From positions 1 to 10,028 of the forward strand of contig CAKUMG010000129.1 in the NCBI GenBank assembly GCA_934667465.1: a stretch of 10,028 bases of DNA. The letters run 5' to 3'. Origin of the DNA: an uncultured Actinoplanes sp. (lineage in GTDB: Bacteria; Actinomycetota; Actinomycetes; Mycobacteriales; Micromonosporaceae). The notes below the pieces were generated by a model. It had not been told where the DNA came from, did not search any database, and was given only the letters and a program-made list of their open reading frames with translations. Below are positions 1-5,840 of this stretch, one piece after another. Made by a program: the position numbers and the translations under genes. Numbering within the stretch: the first letter of the stretch is position 1; each line of letters starts with the position of its first letter.

Positions 1-329
1 GTGGGGGCCGGTGCGGTCGGCGCGGCCTGCTCCGCCTCGGCGGCTCCACGGTCGGCATCCGCCCGGGACGCCTGGTCGAGGCGCTCCTGCTCCGCCCGAC
101 GCCGCTCCCGGCGGCCGGTCGTGAAGCCCGACTGACCGGACCGCCCCCCCGTGGCGAAGCCTGACCCGGCCGACGGGCCGGACCGCTCCCCACGGGGAAA
201 CCCGAATCCGGTCGACTGCTCGGACCGCTCCCCGGTGCCGGGGCTGACAACGGACGAGATGGCCTGAGACGCGACACGTGGAGTCTGCTCGAGACGGCTT
301 CCGCGCTCGCACGGTGGGCGGGCGTCCAT
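1..329 (-). CDS. Partial hypothetical protein with 14-residue repeats, cut by the left edge
   Basis: Read on the minus strand from an ATG at 329, the frame stays open to the window edge, giving about 109 residues of the N-terminal part. G/C at third codon positions is high over 1-250 and lower over the first ~30 codons, so the true start is uncertain. The frame is also open upstream of 329, and no Shine-Dalgarno sequence precedes this ATG. Residues ~33-60 form two 14-residue repeats of the pattern GERSxxSxGxGFxx, followed by a diverged third copy. A strongly charged, probably helical stretch rich in Arg, Glu and Ala comes next (RRERRRAEQERLDQASRADA), then an Ala/Pro-rich segment. No family is recognised. 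It could be a disordered or linker-rich protein, or a frame that is open only because of high GC. Confidence 0.35.
   Translation of the reverse strand, partial: MDARPPCERGSRLEQTPRVASQAISSVVSPGTGERSEQSTGFGFPRGERSGPSAGSGFATGGRSGQSGFTTGRRERRRAEQERLDQASRADADRGAAEAEQAAPTAPAP
108..233 (-). repeat. Imperfect 42-bp tandem repeat, three units
   Basis: Two 42-bp units at 150-191 and 192-233 are clearly alike; a third, diverged unit lies at 108-149. Each contains the shared core GGGGAGCGGTCC (minus strand; GGGGGGCGGTCC in the diverged unit). The unit length is a multiple of three, so in the minus-strand frame the repeats read as 14-residue units, which mildly favours that strand as coding. Confidence 0.6.
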
Positions 330-342
330 CGGGAGGAGATCC

Positions 343-531
343 GTGCCCCGGAAGCTTAGAGCAGCCGTCGGCGCGGGCGCGATGCTCGCCGACCGGCGGG
401 AACGACTCGCCGGGCCAGGCCTCGGCGAGAGTGACACCTCGCACCGGACGGGGATCACGCCCGGGTGGCGGCGGGGCTGCGTGGTGTCACAGTGGATGCT
501 CACCACGCGGCCGGACGGGGGTTGCCCGTGA
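343..531 (+). CDS. Possible small protein (62 aa) overlapping the start of the decayed gene
   Basis: A GTG at 343 is preceded by a strong Shine-Dalgarno sequence (GGGAGGAG, 331-338, about 6 nt from the end of GGAGG to the start). Third codon positions are mostly G/C. The stop TGA (529-531) overlaps the GTG (528-530) of the next reading frame as GTGA, a usual sign of translational coupling. The product is basic, has no recognisable domain and no membrane segment. It may be a genuine small gene, or the worn remnant of an upstream part of the decayed locus that follows. The ribosome binding site and overlap are the only real support. Confidence 0.35.
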   Translation: MPRKLRAAVGAGAMLADRRERLAGPGLGESDTSHRTGITPGWRRGCVVSQWMLTTRPDGGCP

Positions 532-1908
532 GCAAGCGCGACCTGTGGAACGCCCATCAGGAACGGACCCGGGGCATCCAGTTCCCGGGCGCCCCGCGCC
601 TGATCGATCTCAGCGAGCAGCTCACCCGGCGGCCGTGGCGCTGGGGCCGGGAGAATCTGCTGCCCGTCGTGCGGCTGATCCGGCGTGACCCGGCCGATCC
701 GAGCCCGTTGCCGGGGCTGGAGAACTGGCTGCAAGAGGGCAGTGCGATCCCCGCAGCCGGCCGACATCCGGATGACGTACCAGACCTGGTAGGACCGGCA
801 GGAGCGCTTCGACCGGAACCGGTCCAACTTCCTCGATCTGCTGCTGCCGGGCGACTACGGCCGGCCGGGCACCTGGGACGCGCTCGGCGAGACCCGGCTG
901 GCCCGCCGGCGGCGCCCGTGGCTGTCGCTGATCGCGCCGGCGCTGCTGCTGGCCGCGCTGGTCGCGGTGCCCGCCGCCAATCATGCGCGCTGCGAGCCGC
1001 TGTGGTGGCCGGGGACCCGGCAGTCGCTGGACCGCGAGTCGCTGGGCGCGAAGGGGACCCAGTGCGTCGGGCTGGCCGGTGACCGGTTCCGGTTCTCCGC
1101 GCACCTGACGGACGTGCAGCCGCGGACGGCCGCCGCCCTGCGCGAGGTGGAACGCACGATCGCGGCCACGAACGAGCGGGTGCGCCGCAACCCGGCGTAC
1201 GTGAGCGTGGTCTTTCTCAGTCCTTTGACCAACACGACGCTGGGCGGCTATGACACGGCGGTCGAGGAGTTGCGGGGGCTGGCCCTGGCGCAGCGCGAGG
1301 CGACCGGCGACCCGGTGCCGATCCGGTTGCTGCTGGCCAACGCCGGCGACCGGATGGATCACGGGCTGCGCGCCGCCGAGCTGATTGCCGACGCCCGCGA
1401 CCGGGAGCGGATCGTGGCCGTGACCGGGCTGGGGGTCAGCCGGGAGGGGACGCGGCAGGCGATCCAGCGGCTGGCCGAGGCGGGGATACCGACGGTGGGC
1501 ACGCTGCGGACTGCGGAAGCGTCGCCGAGCGGGTGTACTTCTTCGACGCGTACCAGAAGGCGGGGTACGGCTCGGTCTGCGAGCAGGACATGGCGCGGGC
1601 GATGTTCGGCTACGACGCCTTCACGACGCTGCGCCAGGCGGTGACAGTGGTACGCGACCCGAACCCGGAGACCCCGGTCAGCCCGGGCGCCGTGCTTCAG
1701 GGGCTGAACATGCTGACCCGGCCCGGACGCGGTCGCCGGCGTCACCGGGCGGGTGAACTTCAGCTCGGGTCCGGAACCGCAGCTGCCCCGGGACAAGGCG
1801 ACGCTGGTGATGGGCCTGGGCGAGCGTGGCACCGAGCTGCGCCTGATCTGCGGGGACATCCCGACGGCGCTGCCCGGCGACCCGGGCTGCCCGCGCGACG
1901 CGAGCTGA
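528..1908 (+). pseudogene. Decayed membrane-anchored periplasmic-binding-fold (type 1) protein
   Basis: Family-like sequence can be followed through three frames. From GTG 528 to about 740 the frame reads SKRDLWNAHQERTRG and onward to LENWLQEG. The reading then moves one frame, where an in-frame TAG (790-792) interrupts a segment (...TYQTW*DRQERFDRNRSN...). That segment continues through a predicted transmembrane helix (~904-975, LSLIAPALLLAALVAVPA) into a type 1 ligand-binding lobe (YVSVVFLSPLTN, PIRLLLANAGD, IVAVTGLGVS, AGIPTVGT) up to about 1500. A second shift leads to AERVYFFDAYQKAGYG, AMFGYDAFTTLRQAV and GAVLQGLNML. A third shift near 1715-1725 is needed for the ending AGVTGRVNFSSGPEPQ...LICGDIP and the TGA at 1906-1908. 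From memory of the family, roughly 200 residues (second lobe) appear to be missing at ~1500-1515. Intact relatives are larger cytoplasmic-domain/TM/extracellular-sensor proteins of actinobacteria. The family assignment is moderately sure; the disruption is clear. Confidence 0.62.
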
Positions 1909-2004
1909 GACCCGCGCGGTTCGGTGTGCCCCCTGCCGCGGGGTGGTGCCGTGGACGCACGGGAGAATGGGGGGCGAACCGGCCGTACGAGCAAGGACTT
2001 GATC

Positions 2005-2481
2005 ATGGGTTGGAACACCTCGGCGCTCTTCCGTCAGGGCAGCACGGCAGACGAGGCGGTGGATGATCTCGCCATCACCGAGTTCGGCGGCGAGCTCGTC
2101 GGGGCCGAGCAGGCCACGAGTGCCCTGAAGCCCGACGCCCTGTATGCCGCCGAGGCGGGCGGCTGGGCGCAGGTCTGGAACCCCCGGATGGACGTGGTCA
2201 TGGGGTGGGAGGCGACCGAGCCGGCCACCGCCCTGGTCGTGTTCTTCAGCAGCGTTTCGAGCACGTACGGCTTCACGCTGTTCGAGAACGGCGAACGCAC
2301 CCGGCACTACGTCTTCGCCGACGGGGAGGCCGTGGAGGACGAGGGGACGCCGCTGCCGGTCGAGGCGGGGATCGCCGTGCCGTCGTGGGGGCCGGACGAG
2401 GACTACCTCTGGGCGATCATCACGGCGGTCACCGGCCTGCGGTACGACGAGGAGTTGCAGTACCGCGTCTACCCGGTGTGA
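2005..2481 (+). CDS. Conserved-looking hypothetical protein, 158 aa
   Basis: The ATG at 2005 is chosen because AAGGA (1993-1997) lies 7 nt upstream and the product then begins MGWNTSALF. The protein is acidic, soluble-looking, and has no signal peptide or membrane segment. Visible blocks are GGWAQVWNP (52-60), a hydrophobic strand followed by SSVSSTYGFTLF (82-93), FADGEAVEDEGTPLPVEA (104-121), and VPSWGPDEDYLWAIITAVTG (125-144). The alternation of short strands with the Trp/Asp-rich C-terminal block suggests a small globular alpha/beta protein. I recall similar uncharacterised proteins in actinomycetes but cannot name a family, and no function is claimed. Its last 53 nt overlap the 3' end of the convergent capA-like gene. 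Confidence 0.8.
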   Translation: MGWNTSALFRQGSTADEAVDDLAITEFGGELVGAEQATSALKPDALYAAEAGGWAQVWNPRMDVVMGWEATEPATALVVFFSSVSSTYGFTLFENGERTRHYVFADGEAVEDEGTPLPVEAGIAVPSWGPDEDYLWAIITAVTGLRYDEELQYRVYPV

Positions 2482-3676
2482 CGACGAGGCCGGCCTTCTC
2501 GGCGCCGCGGGTGAACAGGTGCCCCCGGATCCGGTCCATCGCCGCCTGGCAGGTGCGTCGCCGGGCCGCCGGGGTTGCCGGGTCGGCGAGCACCCGGGCG
2601 GGCTCGAGCAGGCGGAGGTCCGGTGCCAGCTCGGTCCAGGTCGGGATCGCCTCGATCGTGGTCACCTTCCAGCGCTGGGGCGCCTGCTCGGTGAAGGTGA
2701 GCCGGGCCATGATCCCCTCGCGGTTCTCGTCGATCGGCTCCGCGTGCCGGGCGAGCTGGTTGCCCATTCCGTAGACGACCCACTTGCCGCCGATCTTCTC
2801 GATCGGCTGGACGACGTGCGCGTGATGGCCGAGGATCGCGTCGATGTGCGGGGAGGCGAGCAGGACCCGGGCGAGGTCGCGCTGGCCGGCGTCGGGCTCG
2901 TGCTGGTACTCGGTGCCCCAGTGCAGGCTCAGCACGACGATCTCGGCGCCGGCGTCGCGGGCCCGCTTCGCCATGGCGATGATCCTGGCGGGTTCGATCC
3001 GGTTGGCCAGCCATTCCTTGCCCGGCGGCCGGTTCAGCCCGTTGAACCCCGAGGTGTACGACAGGTGCGCGACCTTGACGCCCCGTACCGGATAGATCTT
3101 CGGCGTGTTCGCCTGCGCCGCGCTGCGGGAGGTGCCGGTGTGGCCGAGGCCCGCCGCGTCGAACGCCTCGATGGTCCGGAGCACGCCCGCCTCGCCCTTG
3201 TCGATCGAGTGGTTCGAGGCCGTGGAGCAGCCGTCGAACCCGGCCTTCTTGACACCCTGCAGCACCTGCGGCGGTGCGCTGAAGGCCGGATACCCCGCGA
3301 ACGGCCCGCCCGGCGCGGCGAGCGGCGTCTCCAGGTGGCAGAGCGCCAGGTCGGCCCCGGAGATGGTCTCGCTCACCGGGCGGAACATCGGGAAGAAGTC
3401 GAACCTGCCGGCGCCGGAGTCGCGCTCGGCCTGCTGCCACACCTCAGGGTGGATGAGCACATCACCGGCGCCGAGCACGGTGACCGTCCGCTCGGGGGTG
3501 GGACTCTGACCGGAGGCCGGTGCCGCCTCGGCCCATCTGAGTGGCTCGGCCGCGCCTGGCGAGGGCAGCAGGTCGACGCCGGCGGCGTGCAGGGCAATGC
3601 CGGCGACCAGTGCCACGGCGGTCATCTGGGCGCCGCGGCGGAGAACGAGACGAGTCTTGCGATCCAATGAGGACAC
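2429..3676 (-). CDS. CapA-family (PGA_cap) metallophosphatase-fold protein, membrane-anchored
   Basis: The product (415 aa) has a basic N-terminus followed by one hydrophobic segment (~18-34), consistent with a signal anchor placing the enzyme domain outside the membrane. The domain starts near residue 65. Its metal-site motifs are in order: GAGDVLIH (69-76), HLETPL (114-119), SNHSIDKG (154-161), HWGTEY (252-257) and GHHAHVVQP (283-291), with VYGMGNQ (301-307) after. These are the hallmarks of the CapA/PGA_cap family, related to calcineurin-like phosphoesterases and named from poly-gamma-glutamate capsule synthesis. No capB or capC partner is present, so a capsule role is not supported; lone actinobacterial members are mostly uncharacterised. 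The start is GTG 3676. There is no Shine-Dalgarno sequence, but a TATCCT element lies 7 nt upstream, suggesting a leaderless mRNA. GTG/ATG codons further in (e.g. Met18) are alternatives. Confidence 0.88.
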   Translation of the reverse strand: MSSLDRKTRLVLRRGAQMTAVALVAGIALHAAGVDLLPSPGAAEPLRWAEAAPASGQSPTPERTVTVLGAGDVLIHPEVWQQAERDSGAGRFDFFPMFRPVSETISGADLALCHLETPLAAPGGPFAGYPAFSAPPQVLQGVKKAGFDGCSTASNHSIDKGEAGVLRTIEAFDAAGLGHTGTSRSAAQANTPKIYPVRGVKVAHLSYTSGFNGLNRPPGKEWLANRIEPARIIAMAKRARDAGAEIVVLSLHWGTEYQHEPDAGQRDLARVLLASPHIDAILGHHAHVVQPIEKIGGKWVVYGMGNQLARHAEPIDENREGIMARLTFTEQAPQRWKVTTIEAIPTWTELAPDLRLLEPARVLADPATPAARRRTCQAAMDRIRGHLFTRGAEKAGLVVTPGRRGTATPRRTAGR

Positions 3677-3683
3677 CGGCGCA

Positions 3684-3689
3684 AGGATA
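3684..3689 (-). promoter_or_regulatory. Candidate -10 element for a leaderless capA-like transcript
   Basis: On the minus strand TATCCT fits the -10 pattern TANNNT and sits 7 nt before GTG 3676, the spacing expected if transcription begins at the start codon. No convincing -35 element is seen 16-19 nt upstream, so this is tentative. The lack of a Shine-Dalgarno sequence at this start agrees with leaderless translation. Confidence 0.4.
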
Positions 3690-3730
3690 GGTGCTGGTCG
3701 CTACGGCGCCTGTGATCCAGGTCGCGTCCC

Positions 3731-3762
3731 TTGCCTCTGACGTCAACGTCAGGTCCTAGCGT
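3731..3762 (+). promoter_or_regulatory. MerR-type promoter/operator of the SDR gene
   Basis: A -35-like TTGCCT (3731-3736) and a -10-like TAGCGT (3757-3762) are separated by 20 bp, longer than the usual 17. The spacer starts with a perfect inverted repeat, CTGACGTCAACGTCAG (3737-3752; 7-bp arms, 2-bp centre). An over-long 19-20 bp spacer carrying the operator palindrome is the established signature of promoters activated by DNA distortion by MerR-family regulators. The -10 ends 6 nt before ATG 3769, so the transcript is probably leaderless; no Shine-Dalgarno sequence is present. The regulator itself is not in the window. Confidence 0.7.
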
Positions 3763-3768
3763 GGTGGC

Positions 3769-4479
3769 ATGCAGATCAACGGCTCGAAAGCACTCGTCAC
3801 CGGCGCCAACCGCGGTCTCGGCAAGGCCTTCGCGGAGGCGCTCGTCGCCCGCGGCGCCACCACCGTGTACGCGACCGCGCGCCGCCCCGAAAGCATCGAC
3901 ATCCCCGGCGTCGTCCCGCTGCGGCTGGACGTCACCGACCCGTCGACCATCGAGGCCGCGGCGGCCGAGGTGGGCGACCTCGACATCCTGATCAACAACG
4001 CCGGCATCTCCACCGACGCGCCGCTGCTCGGGCCGTCGACGGACAACATCCGCCGCGAGTTCGAGACGAACTTCTGGGGCACCCTCGACGTCACGCGCGC
4101 GTTCGCGCCCCGGCTCGCCGGTGGCGCCATCCTCAACGTCATCTCGGCCCTGAGCTGGTACGCGTTCGCTCCCTCGAGCAACGGTTACGCCGCCTCGAAG
4201 GCCGCGATGTGGTCGCTCACCAACGGCGTCCGGCTCGAGCTGGCCGACCAGAAGACCCAGGTCACCGCGCTGGCGCTGGCGATCGCCGACACCGACATGA
4301 TGGCCGGCTACGACATTCCCAAGCTGCCGCCGCGCGAGGTGGTCGCCCTGGCCCTGGACGGCCTGGAGGCGGGCAAGCTCGAAGTCGTCGCCGACACTCC
4401 GACCGCCAACGTCAAGGCCTCGCTCTCCCGCGACCCGGCCCTGTTCTACGCCGACATCCCCGGCGCCCTGTTCGGCTGA
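3769..4479 (+). CDS. Short-chain dehydrogenase/reductase (SDR)
   Basis: The 236-aa product is a classical SDR, an NAD(P)(H)-dependent oxidoreductase of the cytoplasm. It shows the cofactor-binding glycine motif TGANRGLG (11-18), LDVTD (53-57) contacting the adenine ring region, NNAG (76-79), the catalytic Asn101 in TNFWG, a serine in the ISALS block (probably Ser129), and Tyr140/Lys144 in YAASK. Arg38/Arg39 after the second strand suggests a preference for NADP(H), by inference. The usual Pro-Gly after the active site is replaced by LALAIADTDM. ATG 3769 is chosen because it follows the -10 element directly and gives the full Rossmann N-terminus. The substrate cannot be predicted. The MerR-type promoter suggests induction by a small-molecule or redox signal. 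The gene is monocistronic and converges on the P450 gene. Confidence 0.92.
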   Translation: MQINGSKALVTGANRGLGKAFAEALVARGATTVYATARRPESIDIPGVVPLRLDVTDPSTIEAAAAEVGDLDILINNAGISTDAPLLGPSTDNIRREFETNFWGTLDVTRAFAPRLAGGAILNVISALSWYAFAPSSNGYAASKAAMWSLTNGVRLELADQKTQVTALALAIADTDMMAGYDIPKLPPREVVALALDGLEAGKLEVVADTPTANVKASLSRDPALFYADIPGALFG

Positions 4480-4520
4480 CGCGACGCGGACGCGACGCCG
4501 GCGCTGACGGCGCGAGGTGG

Positions 4521-5840
4521 TCAGCGGGGGCCGCGGTGGATGACGTGGACGCCGCCCGCGGGACCCACGGTGACGGTGTAGCGCCGCGGGCGGACCGGGA
4601 TGCGGTCGGCGAGCGCGAAGCGGTGCGCCGCGAGCAGCGTACCCAGCGTGATCTTTGTTTCTTGAACGGCGAAGCCGGCCCCGGGACAGCGGCGTGCCCC
4701 GCCTCCGAAGGGGAAGTATTCGGCGGTGGTGAAGCGGCGTTCGAGGAAGCGGCTGGGGCGGAACTGCTCGGGATCCGGATAGGTCACGGGGTCGGCGTGG
4801 GCGAGGACGGTCGCCGCCACCGCTGTCGTCCCGGCGGGGAGGTGGTGCCCGAGCACCTCCAGCGGTTGCAGCAGGCGGCGCTCGACGCTGGGGCCGATCG
4901 GGTGGATGCGCAGGGTCTCGTCGAGGACCGCCGCCAGGTAGGGCAGCCGGATCAGGGCTTCCGGGTCCGGCTCCCGGCCGAGGGGTTCGAGCTCGGCCAG
5001 CACCCGGGCGTGCACGCCGGGGTCCGCGTGGATCCAGTACATCGCCCAGGCCAGCAGGTGCGACGCGGCCTCCTGGCCCGCGGACAGGAAGGTGACGAGC
5101 TCGTCGCGGATGTCGCGGTCGCTCAGGCCGGCTCCCTGCTCGTCGCGGGCGTGCAGCAGGGCGCTCACCATGTCGTCGCCCGGGGTGCCCGCCGCACGCC
5201 GGGCGGCGATCTCCGCCTGGATCAGCGCGTCGAACGTGGCCAGCCGGCGCTGGATGCGGCGCCACGGTGTCAGCCCCAGCAGGTCGCGCCGCAGCAGCGG
5301 AAGAAACGCGACCAGCGGGGTCACCGCGCCGACGACGTCGCGCACGGCGTCGGCGAACAACGCCGCATGCCGCGGATCCTGGACGCCGAACAGCACGCGG
5401 ACGACGTTGCGGCGCGACAGGTCCTTCGCGAACGGCACCATGGTGATCCGCTCGCCGGTGCGCAGGGCCGCTCCGCGCTGGGCCGCGTGCCGCTGGATCG
5501 TCGCCAGGTGCACGCGCATCGCCGTGCCGTGGAACGCGGGCATGACGAGCTGCCGTTCGCGCAGGTGACGGCGGCCGGAGAGCAGGGCGATCGAGCCGGG
5601 CCCGAGATACCACTCCACCGGCACCGCGGCGCTGGGCGCGAAACCGAGCGGGTCCGCGCCGAAGATGGATCGCACGCCCTCCGGCCGCCCGGTCACGAAC
5701 CAACGACCGAACAGCGTGGGTACGGTGAACGGGTCCCCATGGCGTCGCCGGGCGTCCAGCAGCAGGCCGTACGGGTCCCGGGCGAACCTGATCGTCTGTG
5801 CCAGAGCGCCGCGCGGGCCGGGGGGAAGCGCGCCCGTCAC
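4521..5840 (-). CDS. Cytochrome P450 monooxygenase, atypical I-helix
   Basis: The 439-aa product is a full-length soluble P450. It opens with the proline-rich LPPGPRG (5-11). It has a C-helix-like region with HLRERQLVMPAFHG (92-105), an I-helix AGQEAAS (254-260), the K-helix ExxR motif ETLR (308-311), the PERF-like region FRPSRF (360-365), and the heme-ligand loop FGGGARRCPG (378-387) with Cys385. Motif style resembles bacterial class E (CYP110/CYP102-like) enzymes that often act on fatty acids or terpenes; this is a resemblance only. The I-helix threonine that relays protons for O-O cleavage is absent: the normal (A/G)GxETT reads AGQEAA. GTG 5840 overlaps the stop of the upstream gene as GTGA and has no Shine-Dalgarno sequence, so translation is probably coupled. 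No ferredoxin or reductase is encoded here. Heme-loop codons are locally poorer in GC. Confidence 0.93.
   Translation of the reverse strand: MTGALPPGPRGALAQTIRFARDPYGLLLDARRRHGDPFTVPTLFGRWFVTGRPEGVRSIFGADPLGFAPSAAVPVEWYLGPGSIALLSGRRHLRERQLVMPAFHGTAMRVHLATIQRHAAQRGAALRTGERITMVPFAKDLSRRNVVRVLFGVQDPRHAALFADAVRDVVGAVTPLVAFLPLLRRDLLGLTPWRRIQRRLATFDALIQAEIAARRAAGTPGDDMVSALLHARDEQGAGLSDRDIRDELVTFLSAGQEAASHLLAWAMYWIHADPGVHARVLAELEPLGREPDPEALIRLPYLAAVLDETLRIHPIGPSVERRLLQPLEVLGHHLPAGTTAVAATVLAHADPVTYPDPEQFRPSRFLERRFTTAEYFPFGGGARRCPGAGFAVQETKITLGTLLAAHRFALADRIPVRPRRYTVTVGPAGGVHVIHRGPR

Noticed and set aside
1909..2004. Promoter or terminator in the spacer after the decayed gene
   Set aside because: Only a 4-bp CCCC/GGGG pairing and no clear -10/-35 pair; nothing supportable beyond the Shine-Dalgarno sequence at 1993-1997.
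2469..3440. Long open frames antisense or out of frame to the capA-like gene, including a plus-strand frame from 2144 to 3670
   Set aside because: Arg/Ala/Gly-rich shadow translations caused by high GC; the real gene shows ordered catalytic motifs.
4480..4520. Possible terminator (CGCCG...CGGCG) between the SDR and P450 genes
   Set aside because: Only a 5-bp stem with no extension and no T-tract; too weak to list as a terminator, though a terminator would be expected here between convergent genes.
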